Positions 16,936 to 25,130 of a DNA stretch of 64,000 bases are shown piece after piece (positions within the stretch are counted from its first letter, which is position 1; each line of letters opens with the position of its first letter). Under the pieces are notes generated by a model. It did not search any database. It was given only the letters and a program-made list of their open reading frames with translations, and had not been told where the DNA came from. The stretch covers positions 124,001 to 188,000 of the forward strand of contig JACKPU010000003.1 in NCBI GenBank assembly GCA_024233285.1, in the 5' to 3' direction. The position numbers and the translations under genes are program-made. The DNA comes from Opitutaceae bacterium. GTDB lineage: Bacteria > Verrucomicrobiota > Verrucomicrobiia > Opitutales > Opitutaceae.

Positions 16936-17087
16936 CTTGTCCGCCCATCAGTGTGATTCGGCCTTAGTCAAAAGCCTTAGTGAAGTGGGGTAACATTGAT
17001 GCAGAAAATGAGACAAATCGTTGGTTTTCAATCACTGAGTCATTTGAGTAAGGCATTTGCCGGGTGCGGTAGGCTCCCGCTAAAGCC

Positions 17088-18947
17088 TTACCTAGATTGG
17101 CCATGAGCAAAATGGATGACGGCTTCACTGGTGAGTAAGGGCCGGCTGTAAATGCGGAGGAGATTGATGGCGGAATTGATCTGCATTGTGTCGGCCCCCT
17201 GCACATCGCGGAGGTCTTTGCTGAATCGGCCCCAGCCGAACATGCGGGCTTTGCCACCGTCGCAGTGTTGGCCGTCGACGACGAAGGTGATCACGTGCGG
17301 GCCGGCATCGACGGTGGCGACGAGGTGGTGGCGTTGGCCTGCTTTCAACAAGCCGGGGTCGCAGTCCCAACGGTTTTCGGTGCGGCCGTCGTTGAGGATG
17401 AGCTCGATCGTGCCGCGTTCGGTGGTGACAAGCGCGAGGCCTTGGCCGGTGGGCGTGCGCGTGTCGATCAGCGCCTGGCCGGCGGCGAGTGAGTCGAGCG
17501 TGAATGCGATTTCGATGCTGAAGCCGGTGCGCAGGTCTTTCTGACCGTAGTCGGCGCGGTGCCAGTCGCGATCAGTAAAGGCGGGGAGTTGCGGCGCGGG
17601 AATGGTGGCGGGTAGGGGATCAGGACCGGTGAGTTCAACGAGCAAGCCGTCATGGATTGGTCCGCTGGTTGATGGAGCCGCGGCGCCCTCGCCGCGGTTG
17701 TGGGCTGGACTTGACGCGGCGGGGCCGCCGCGTCCCCAAGTGGAAGCGGAATTTGGGGTGGGGTCAAAGCTCCAGAGCTTGGCCAGAAAGGCCTGCGGCA
17801 CGTGGTGCACGCGGGCGACGTCCTTTTGCGTTTCGGTGATATACACCTCGCCGCCGTCCTCGATGAGATCGGGGTAGCTCATGCGGATGTAGGTGTCATC
17901 GTCGTAGAGAAAAATCTCGGGCTGCGACCAGGCGATTTCGCGGCCGCGCGGCGTGTCGATTTCCACGCCGCCGCAAAGCCAAACCGGGTTGCGGTCTTCA
18001 TACCACGTGCCGCCGTGGTTGTGGAACCAGTAGAGGTAGCGGCCGTTCGATAAACGCCACGCAAAGTTTGCGGCGCGCGGATGCTTCATCAGTCGGCCGT
18101 CGGCGTAAGTCTGGTAACGCGGCGGCGACCAGGTGCGGCCTTGATCGCGACTGTAACTGCACACCGGGTGGCCGTCGGTTGAACGATAGACGACATGAAA
18201 CGAACCGTCGCTGAGCACGCAGTAGCTCTGTTCCTCGGCGATCGGGCCGCCGCCGGGAGGCGTGCGCAGACCGATGTCACCTTCGGGGAGCGTCTCCCAT
18301 GTGATCTTCGCGGGATCGGTTTCGGTGAGCAGGTTCGCGCTGCGCAACAACACGCCTTCGGACGAGGTGAAAAAGCCGTCGCCGAAACCGCCGACCTTGT
18401 GGAGCGACACATAGACCGCACTGTCGTGAATGAACGGCCGGCCCACGTTCCAGAAGTAGCGCAGCTTGCCGCCGTCGGCGTTCTTGCGATCGATCTCAAA
18501 GGCGCGGGACGGAATCGGGTAACGCTGTTCCGACCACGTGCGACCGTGATCGTCGCTGAACTTGAACACGTAGTAGCCGAGCGAATCGACCCGCGTGCAA
18601 CGCCCGTCGGGGTAGGCCGGTTTGTCGCCCGTGACCCAGCGCACGTTGTCGGTGTTGTGATTGTAGAACGTGTAGATGCGGCCCGACGGGATTTTGAGAA
18701 TCGTGGCGTAGGAGGCCTCGGGGCCGGTGGAGGGTTCGACGTCAACCGGCGCGGTCCACGTGCGGCCTTGGTCGGTGCTGCGCAGGCTGACGACATGCTG
18801 GCCGCCGTTGCCCTCCTCGCCGGGGCCGGTGGTGATCACGCAAAGCCACGCGCCGTCGTCGGTGTGCGTGAGAAACGGTTGATCGCTGTAGTGTTCGGTC
18901 GGGATTTCGCGACCGTTGGAGATGTGGCGCCAGTCGGGGATGCTCAT
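17088..18947 (-). CDS. BNR-repeat (sialidase-fold) protein with C-terminal LamG-like domain
   Basis: 619 aa. Three Asp-boxes, STDQGRTWTAP, SDDHGRTWSEQ and SRDQGRTWSPP, mark a beta-propeller of the sialidase/BNR_4 type (about residues 1-400). Residues about 440-610 (GFSIEIAFTLDSLAAG…HHLVATVDAGPHVITFVVDG) read as a concanavalin/LamG-like domain. No signal peptide is seen, so a cytoplasmic role on oligosaccharides is possible. The catalytic residues of true sialidases could not be confirmed. The linker between the domains holds an in-frame hairpin repeat. Confidence 0.78.
   Translation of the reverse strand: MSIPDWRHISNGREIPTEHYSDQPFLTHTDDGAWLCVITTGPGEEGNGGQHVVSLRSTDQGRTWTAPVDVEPSTGPEASYATILKIPSGRIYTFYNHNTDNVRWVTGDKPAYPDGRCTRVDSLGYYVFKFSDDHGRTWSEQRYPIPSRAFEIDRKNADGGKLRYFWNVGRPFIHDSAVYVSLHKVGGFGDGFFTSSEGVLLRSANLLTETDPAKITWETLPEGDIGLRTPPGGGPIAEEQSYCVLSDGSFHVVYRSTDGHPVCSYSRDQGRTWSPPRYQTYADGRLMKHPRAANFAWRLSNGRYLYWFHNHGGTWYEDRNPVWLCGGVEIDTPRGREIAWSQPEIFLYDDDTYIRMSYPDLIEDGGEVYITETQKDVARVHHVPQAFLAKLWSFDPTPNSASTWGRGGPAASSPAHNRGEGAAAPSTSGPIHDGLLVELTGPDPLPATIPAPQLPAFTDRDWHRADYGQKDLRTGFSIEIAFTLDSLAAGQALIDTRTPTGQGLALVTTERGTIELILNDGRTENRWDCDPGLLKAGQRHHLVATVDAGPHVITFVVDGQHCDGGKARMFGWGRFSKDLRDVQGADTMQINSAINLLRIYSRPLLTSEAVIHFAHGQSR
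17678..17734. repeat. Double hairpin repeat inside the BNR protein linker
   Basis: Two GC-only stems stand side by side: CCGCGGC-GCCCTC-GCCGCGG (17678-17697) and GACGCGGCG-GGGC-CGCCGCGTC (17713-17734). Together they encode the Ala/Gly/Pro-rich linker around GPAASSPAHNRGEGAAAPS. The edge GCGTCCCCAA is also found inside the 118-bp element at 11857-11974, so the two may be related. Confidence 0.65.
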
Positions 18948-19006
18948 GGGGTGGGGATCCCGGCGACGTTAGGGATGGATCTGCGATTGGGGAGGAAAAA
19001 GCAAAG

Positions 19007-19093
19007 GTAGGGCGCGCTGTCCCTAGCGCGCCGAAATGTAACCCAGCTTTTGTCGTGTAAACGACGGCCTAGGGACAGGCCGCCCTACCTACA
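19007..19093. repeat. Imperfect inverted repeat starting GTAGGGCG
   Basis: The left arm (GTAGGGCGCGCTGTCCCTAG, from 19007) pairs with the right arm ending in GCCGCCCTACCTAC near 19093, with a few mismatches. Both arms share the terminal GTAGGGCG with the element at 11857-11974, suggesting one repeat family. It sits between two minus-strand genes. Confidence 0.7.
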
Positions 19094-19104
19094 CAGCGTT
19101 CGAC

Positions 19105-19905
19105 TCACGCCTCGGTGGGCTCGAGGGCCGCTTCGATTTCGGGAGCGGGATGCTCTTTCACGAAATCGGCGTAGTGGATCAATTCGTAGCGGCCGTCGTA
19201 GTGCTCGACGATCGCGGTGAGGGACTCGACCCAATCGCCGGAATTCAGGTAATGCACGTCGCCGAGCTTCTTGTCGGCCGGCGTGTGGATGTGGCCGCAC
19301 ATGACGCCGAGGCAATTGCGATCGGCGGCGAGCTTGGCGATGTGATCCTCGAAGTTGGACACGTGATTCACGGCCTCCTTCACGCGCGCCTTGATGGCCT
19401 TGCTGAGCGACCAGTATTCCTTGCCGCGCCAGGCGCGCCACGCGTTGTAAAGCCGGTTGATCTTGAGCAGCGCGCGGTAACCCCAATCGCCGAGGTGGGC
19501 GAGGAACACGAAGTTCTTTGTGACGGTGTCGAACACGTCGCCGTGCAGAATCAGGTAGCGGCCGGCGGGTCCCTCGTGCACGTAGTCCTCGACGATGGAG
19601 AGGCCGGAGAATTCGAGCGGCAGAAACGCGGTCAGCACGTCGTCGTGGTTGCCGCGCAGGTAGATGATCTCGGTGTCGCGCTTCTCGAGTTTCTTGAGGA
19701 CGATGCGGACGAACCGCGTGTGCGCCTTGGTCCACTGGCCGGCGCGCTTGAGTTGCCAGCCGTCGATGATATCGCCGTTGAGGATGAGTTTGTCGCACCG
19801 CACCGAGCGCAGGAAATGATTCACTTCATGGATCTTGCAGTCCGGTGTGCCGAGGTGGACGTCGGACAGGATGACGGTGCGGACATGGAGCAGTTTCTTA
19901 TCCAT
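19105..19905 (-). CDS. UDP-2,3-diacylglucosamine diphosphatase-like metallophosphatase
   Basis: 266 aa. Calcineurin-type metal ligands appear in order: ILSDVHLG (about 12-19), LNGDIIDGW (about 43), RGNHDD (about 80), LHGDVFD and CGHIHTPAD (about 205). The pattern resembles LpxH-like enzymes, in particular the subgroup found with glycolipid glycosyltransferases. The start MDKKLLHVRTVILSD overlaps the upstream glycosyltransferase by 8 bp. The upstream extension of the frame lies inside that gene and is rejected. It may act on a phosphate or diphosphate lipid intermediate. Confidence 0.82.
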   Translation of the reverse strand: MDKKLLHVRTVILSDVHLGTPDCKIHEVNHFLRSVRCDKLILNGDIIDGWQLKRAGQWTKAHTRFVRIVLKKLEKRDTEIIYLRGNHDDVLTAFLPLEFSGLSIVEDYVHEGPAGRYLILHGDVFDTVTKNFVFLAHLGDWGYRALLKINRLYNAWRAWRGKEYWSLSKAIKARVKEAVNHVSNFEDHIAKLAADRNCLGVMCGHIHTPADKKLGDVHYLNSGDWVESLTAIVEHYDGRYELIHYADFVKEHPAPEIEAALEPTEA

Positions 19906-21055
19906 GACGATAAAGCGGCGCGGACGACGCGGCTTTGATATAGGCGGGATGATTGATCTGGTGAAGGACGGATTGCGCGATGTCGCGGGCGGCGTCCGGT
20001 CGGGCGAGCGCCTCGAGCTTGCGGCGCCAGGCGCGCCAGACGTCGCCGCCGTTGGCAAAGCCCCGGCGCAAGGCGGCCATGACCTCGGCGGGATTGGCGG
20101 CGTAGGCGCCGATGTCATGCCGGCGCAGGAGCTCGTAGTTGCCCTCTTCCTGACCGGGCACGATCTGGTTGACGATCATCGGGCAACGCGCGGCGATGGC
20201 TTCCTGGGTGGTGGCGCCGCCGGCCTTGCTGATCACAACGTGATGGGTCATCAGCAGCTGCGGAATCTGGTCGGTCCAGCCGAGAATGCGCGCGGGCACG
20301 CGGCGGCGCGCCGCGAGGTGTTCGAGCTTGCGGCGCAGGCGTTCATCGCGTCCGACGGCGCAGGTGATTTCCCAACCGTTTTCAGCCAGCAGCAATTGCG
20401 CGGTGGTCTCCGCATGCCAGGAGCCGGAGTTGATGATGTAGAGCACGCGCGGGTTGTGCCCGGCGGCGAGATTGGGCGGCGCGAGCTGATTGTGCTGGGC
20501 GGAGAAAACGGACTGCACCGGGAAGCCGCTGGTGTGCAGCAGCGACGGTGCGCAGCCCGCCTTGGTCATCACCGCGGTGGTTTCGTGATTGGGCAAAAAC
20601 CAACCGTCGCAGCGCGGCAGCCACCAAAGCGAATTGATGCTGATCGAATCGGTGACAACATTGAAGACCGGCACGCGCAAACCGGTGCGCGCGGTGATCT
20701 GCTCCATCAGGAACGCATAGATCGGATACGTGCAGCACACCGCGGCGGGCTTTTCGCTTTCGAGCAGGTCGAGCAGCTTGGCCTGTTCACGGCGGAAGAA
20801 TCCGAGATGGCGTGGGAACGGTTTGGCGCGATCGATCCAGCCGTAAAACGCACTCCACACGCGCGGCGTGCGGTTGATCATCGCCAGATAGCCGCGGCGT
20901 GCGATGGAGTTGAGGCGCGGCGAACAGAGGGCGAAGAGGTCCGCGATTTGCGCGGTGCCGGGCCCGGCGAGATCGTCGACCGCCACGGCGAGATTGCGGG
21001 CAGCGGCGTTGTGGCCCTCGCCGTAACCGGCGGTGAGAATCAGGATGCGATTCAT
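19898..21055 (-). CDS. MGDG-synthase/MurG-type glycosyltransferase (GT28-like)
   Basis: 385 aa. The N-terminus ILILTAGYGEGHNAAARNL is the diacylglycerol glycosyltransferase signature (GxGEGH). The C-terminal half has HVVISKAGGATTQEAIAARCPMIV and IVPGQEEGN, the nucleotide-sugar binding region of the MurG/MGDG-synthase clan. It probably glycosylates a membrane diacylglycerol-type lipid. It overlaps the upstream GT4 gene by 4 bp and the downstream metallophosphatase by 8 bp, so the three genes form a tight operon. Confidence 0.87.
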   Translation of the reverse strand: MNRILILTAGYGEGHNAAARNLAVAVDDLAGPGTAQIADLFALCSPRLNSIARRGYLAMINRTPRVWSAFYGWIDRAKPFPRHLGFFRREQAKLLDLLESEKPAAVCCTYPIYAFLMEQITARTGLRVPVFNVVTDSISINSLWWLPRCDGWFLPNHETTAVMTKAGCAPSLLHTSGFPVQSVFSAQHNQLAPPNLAAGHNPRVLYIINSGSWHAETTAQLLLAENGWEITCAVGRDERLRRKLEHLAARRRVPARILGWTDQIPQLLMTHHVVISKAGGATTQEAIAARCPMIVNQIVPGQEEGNYELLRRHDIGAYAANPAEVMAALRRGFANGGDVWRAWRRKLEALARPDAARDIAQSVLHQINHPAYIKAASSAPLYRHG

Positions 21056-22194
21056 GCCCGACCTCCCAAGCCGGCGGCGGCGAGCAGGTCGCCTTCGAAG
21101 CGCCCGATCACGCGGTCCCACGACTGTTGTTCGAAACCGGCGCGGGCGGCGGCGCGCAGTTTCATGCGCAGCGCGGCGTCGGTGGCGATCTGCACGGCGG
21201 CGGCTTGCAGCGCGGCGGGTTGATCACAGGGGGCGACGAGGCCGTTCTCACCGTGCCGGATGAACTGGCGCGCGGCGGCGTAGTCGAAGCCGGCGACCGC
21301 GAGACCGCTCGACATGGCTTCGGTGAGCACGTTGCCGAAGGTCTCGGTCAGACTGGCGTGAATGTAGATGTCGGCCGACGCGTAGTAGCGGCCGATTTCT
21401 TCGCGGGAGTAGAAGCCCGCGAAGATGCAGTCCGGGTGTTGCTTGATCAGTGAATCGCGGAGCGGGCCGTCGCCGGCGAGCACGAAGCGCAACTTGGGAT
21501 TGGCGGCGCGCATCGCGGCGAAAATGGTGAACAGCAGATCGTAGTTTTTCTCCGGCGCCATGCGGCCGACATGCAACACCACAGGGTTTTCGTCGGTGGC
21601 CTGCCACGATGCACGCAGCTCGGCTGAGCGTCGTTCGGGGGAGAAGCACGCGGTGTCGATCCCGCGCGAGAGTAGCTTTAGGTTGGTGAAGCCCATTCCG
21701 CGCAATTCACCGCAGAGTTCATCGGTGGGCGCGAAGGTGCAGCGCGTGCGATTGTGCACGCGGCGCAGCCACCAGAGCACTAGCGAGCGCAGCAGGCTGA
21801 ACCCGTAGTTGCTGGTGTAGGCGTGAAAGTTGGTGTGGAAACTGGAGGTCACGGGAATACCCAGTTGGCGCGCCGCCGTGATTGCGGTGGCACCGAGCGG
21901 GCCCTCGGTCACGACGTGCACGAGGTCGGGCCGGTTATCGCGCCAGAGTCGCATGAGCTTGCCCTTGGCGGGCAATCCGAGGCGGAGGAGGGGATAGCCG
22001 GGAATCGCCATGCCGGGCAGACTCACCTGCACATATTCGGCATGATGTTCCGGCGCGGGCAGGTCTTGGCGATGCGGCCGGTAGACCGTGATACGGTGTC
22101 CGCGGCGGCCCAATTCGCGGGCGATGACGCCAAATGTCATGGCCACGCCGTTGACTTCAGGCGGGAACGTTTCGGTGACAATGGCGAGTTTCAC
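21052..22194 (-). CDS. Glycosyltransferase family 4 (mannosyltransferase MgtA-like)
   Basis: 380 aa GT-B enzyme. The N-terminal motif is IVTETFPPEVNGVAMT. The donor-binding half shows VVLHVGRMAPEKNYDLL, LAGDGPLRDSL and the EX7E motif ETFGNVLTEAMSSG. The N-terminus is very like alpha-mannosyltransferases that build glycolipids on diacylglycerol. First gene of the three-gene envelope operon, facing the SNF2 gene across a 161-bp divergent region. Confidence 0.88.
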   Translation of the reverse strand: MKLAIVTETFPPEVNGVAMTFGVIARELGRRGHRITVYRPHRQDLPAPEHHAEYVQVSLPGMAIPGYPLLRLGLPAKGKLMRLWRDNRPDLVHVVTEGPLGATAITAARQLGIPVTSSFHTNFHAYTSNYGFSLLRSLVLWWLRRVHNRTRCTFAPTDELCGELRGMGFTNLKLLSRGIDTACFSPERRSAELRASWQATDENPVVLHVGRMAPEKNYDLLFTIFAAMRAANPKLRFVLAGDGPLRDSLIKQHPDCIFAGFYSREEIGRYYASADIYIHASLTETFGNVLTEAMSSGLAVAGFDYAAARQFIRHGENGLVAPCDQPAALQAAAVQIATDAALRMKLRAAARAGFEQQSWDRVIGRFEGDLLAAAGLGGRA

Positions 22195-22234
22195 AAAGGC
22201 AAGGTATTGATCAAACGGGCTTAACCTGCCTTGC

Positions 22235-22269
22235 TTGGGTTACGAATACGTGTCGTTTGGGTGACGAAT
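22235..22269. promoter_or_regulatory. Tandem 13-bp direct repeats in a divergent promoter region
   Basis: TTGGGTTACGAAT (22235-22247) and TTGGGTGACGAAT (22257-22269) differ at one base and are spaced 22 bp start to start, two helical turns. They stand between GT4 (minus) and the SNF2 helicase (plus). This geometry fits cooperative binding of one regulator. Which gene it controls is unknown. Confidence 0.45.
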
Positions 22270-22355
22270 CCGGCAAATTTGCAAAGTCGCCCTCCGAACG
22301 CACTTCGTGGTTGCACCGCAGTGATGGGGTTTTACTTTCTGCCTTTTTTACGTGG

Positions 22356-24947
22356 ATGCAATCGCACGGACCCAAGCGCGTCTATACCCCTCAATCGCTC
22401 GAGTTTTGGTTTGGTAAGCTGGAAAACGACTGGTCGGCTTCGTTCAGTGACAGCCAGCTGGAGCACGGCCGGCGACTCTATCGCGAAGGGGAAGTGCGCG
22501 AACTCGAATTGACCGATCGCGATGCGATCATCCACCGCAAGATCGAGAAGAAGGACGAATATGCGGTGATCGAATGGGACGGCGCCGGTTTGTCCGTGCG
22601 TTCCTCCACCACCGATGTCGAAGTGGCGCGGGCGCTGGCCGTGGCCGGCTTGCACGAGATTGAGGAATTGGTGGCCGATGAAATCCCGCCGCTCTCCGAG
22701 GATTTCAAGAGCGACGACCGGAACGGCCTCGCCAATGGCGCCAACGGTTACACGTCCACCGGACCGAAGCCCGGCTCGACGCGACCCACCGCGACCGGCG
22801 GCAAACGCACGTTGCAACTCGCGTTCAAGGTGAAGACCAGCGGCCTGACCTTTCAGGCCTTCTGGCTCGAAAGCGACGGCAAGACCCGGCACGCGGCACT
22901 GGGCGCGGCCGCGCACGCGGACGGTAACGGTCACGTCAGCACGGCCGAACGCGCGAAGCTCATCGGCCTCGCCGCCTACGCCCGCAAGGCGCACTTCCAT
23001 TACAATCAGGACACCGGCGTTTACCTGATGGAGTCGCTGGTTGAGATCCCGAAATTTTTGAAGATCACGCTGCCGGCGTGGAAGAAGCTTTTCAGCATCG
23101 AGCTCGACGAAAAGGCGACCAACCTGCTCAAGGGCACGCGCCTGATCGACATCGAGGCCGTGGCCGAAACGATTCCGGAAGGCGCGGAAATCGGCGTGCG
23201 CGGATCGGCCGGCGATACGGCACTCAACCTGCGCTGGATTTTCCGTTCCGGTGAAAAGATGCTCACCGCGACCGAGATCAAGACGCTGCTTCGCAGCGAC
23301 GGTCAGCCGGTCATCCTGCCGAATTTCGGTATCGTGTCACTGGAGCCGGAACGCTGGGAGAGTTACCGCTCTTGGCAGCGCAATATTCGGGACACCCACG
23401 GTGAGGGCACCCTGTCGCCGTATCTGGTTTTTTCACTGTTCAATGACAACCGGTTGAAGCTCACGCTCACGCCGGAAGTCGAAGCGTGGCGGCAGCGCGT
23501 GCTCGCGGCGCCGGCCTCGCCGCCGGATCTGCCCGAATTGTTGCGTCCGTATCAGCGCCGCGGCGTGGAATGGCTCGCGCATCTGGGCGAAGTCGGTTGC
23601 CACGGTCTGCTGGCGGACGAGATGGGTCTGGGCAAGACGCTGCAGATCATCACCCTGCTGGCGAAATGCCCGTTAGCGGACAAACCCTCGCTGGTGGTTT
23701 GCCCGGCGAGTGTCGTGCCGGTGTGGCAGGAAGAGATCGAGCGCTTCTATCCCGAGCTCAAGATCGAGGTGTTGAAGGCGGGGCATGATTTCACGACCCA
23801 CCACGGCAGCGTCATCTGGCTCGCGAGTTACACCCAGCTGCGCAAACACCGCGAGTTGTTGCCGCAGGTGGAATTCGGCTATGCGGTGCTCGACGAGGGA
23901 CAGTTCATCAAGAACCCCGACGCGAAGGTCACGCAGACTTGTTTCGCGGTGAAGGCGCAGCGCCGCATCGTGCTGACCGGCACGCCGCTCGAGAATCGTC
24001 AACTCGACCTCTGGAGTATTTTCCGCTTCCTGCTGCCCGGCTTGCTCGGTTCGCGCGCCGCGTTTGAAAGCGCGTTGAATGCGGATCGCGCGGGCACGAT
24101 GGAACGCCTGCGGACGCAGCTCGCGCCATTCATCATGCGCCGCACCAAAAAGGAGGTGGCCAAGGAACTGCCGCCGAAGGTGGAGATGGATTTGTTCTGC
24201 CCGCTGACCGATGTGCAAAAGGCCGAATACGCCCGCACTTGTGCGGAAGGCTTGGATCGCCTGGGTGACGATGTCGGCACGGCGATGCGCGAAAAGTCGT
24301 TCGGTTTCCTCGCGCTGCTTACCCGCCTGCGGCAGACTTGCTGCGATCCGGACATGCTGCCTTGGCGCAAATCGCCGCTCACCGACTCGGGCAAGATCAT
24401 GCTGCTGGTCGAGAAACTGGCCGAGGTCATCGAGAGCGGGCACAAGGTCGTGATCTTCTCGCAGTTCGTCATGCTGCTCGATCGCGTGAAGGCCGCGTTG
24501 GAGGAATATTATCCGCAATTGCCGCGCTTCGAACTCACCGGCATGACGCTCGACCGGCAGAAGCCCGTGCAGGATTTCCAAACCGCGGAAGGCGCGGCCG
24601 CGATGCTCGTTTCGCTCAAGGCCGCGGGCACCGGCATCACGCTGCACGCCGCCGACTACGTTTTCCTGCTCGACCCGTGGTGGAACCCGGCGGTCGAGGC
24701 GCAGGCGGTGGACCGCGTGCACCGCATCGGCCAGACCAACACGGTGTTTGTCTACCGCATGGTCACCGCCGGCACGATCGAGGAGCGCATCCAGGAATTG
24801 AAGGCGGACAAGAAGGACCTGTTCGACAAGCTCGTCGGCGGCCTCGGCGGCGACTTCGATCTGAGCCAACATTTCACCTCGCTGCGCAGCTTGGTGCAGT
24901 TGACCGCCGAACAGGTGGAAACCGAATCACAGGATCAATCGTCCTGA
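22356..24947 (+). CDS. SNF2/RapA-family DEAD/DEAH ATPase
   Basis: 863 aa. N-terminal ~400 residues form a bacterial-SNF2-type accessory region without the SWIM zinc cysteines. The ATPase follows: Walker A LADEMGLGKTLQIITLLA (about 421), DEGQ box AVLDEGQFIKNPDAKV (about 514), motif III TGTPLENRQLDLWSIF, and in the C-terminal lobe LDPWWNPAVEAQAVDRVHRIGQ (about 790). Probably moves on dsDNA to remodel protein–DNA or RNA polymerase complexes. The frame is open to a TTG at 22257, but that codon is within a direct repeat. ATG 22356 is preferred. Confidence 0.9.
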   Translation: MQSHGPKRVYTPQSLEFWFGKLENDWSASFSDSQLEHGRRLYREGEVRELELTDRDAIIHRKIEKKDEYAVIEWDGAGLSVRSSTTDVEVARALAVAGLHEIEELVADEIPPLSEDFKSDDRNGLANGANGYTSTGPKPGSTRPTATGGKRTLQLAFKVKTSGLTFQAFWLESDGKTRHAALGAAAHADGNGHVSTAERAKLIGLAAYARKAHFHYNQDTGVYLMESLVEIPKFLKITLPAWKKLFSIELDEKATNLLKGTRLIDIEAVAETIPEGAEIGVRGSAGDTALNLRWIFRSGEKMLTATEIKTLLRSDGQPVILPNFGIVSLEPERWESYRSWQRNIRDTHGEGTLSPYLVFSLFNDNRLKLTLTPEVEAWRQRVLAAPASPPDLPELLRPYQRRGVEWLAHLGEVGCHGLLADEMGLGKTLQIITLLAKCPLADKPSLVVCPASVVPVWQEEIERFYPELKIEVLKAGHDFTTHHGSVIWLASYTQLRKHRELLPQVEFGYAVLDEGQFIKNPDAKVTQTCFAVKAQRRIVLTGTPLENRQLDLWSIFRFLLPGLLGSRAAFESALNADRAGTMERLRTQLAPFIMRRTKKEVAKELPPKVEMDLFCPLTDVQKAEYARTCAEGLDRLGDDVGTAMREKSFGFLALLTRLRQTCCDPDMLPWRKSPLTDSGKIMLLVEKLAEVIESGHKVVIFSQFVMLLDRVKAALEEYYPQLPRFELTGMTLDRQKPVQDFQTAEGAAAMLVSLKAAGTGITLHAADYVFLLDPWWNPAVEAQAVDRVHRIGQTNTVFVYRMVTAGTIEERIQELKADKKDLFDKLVGGLGGDFDLSQHFTSLRSLVQLTAEQVETESQDQSS

Positions 24948-25130
24948 AATGATCACCGGGTCCATGGCGCGGCGGCTGACTGATTTCATCAGGCTACCCG
25001 CCGACCAGGCTTGTTTTCGGCCCGCGCGGTCATACGGTGGGGTCAAAGTGGACGCCACGGAGGATTTTTCAGAGCCGAACACCGCCAGACACGGTGATTT
25101 TGCGCACGGGTTTGTGCGCCTGCAGCCGCG

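Noticed and set aside
16993..17001. Second attC site upstream of the cassette-like gene (pairing of 16946-16954 with 16993-17001)
   Set aside because: The arms pair (CATCAGTGT/ACATTGATG), but no RYYYAAC/GTTRRRY core is found at the far end, so I do not call a full attC there.
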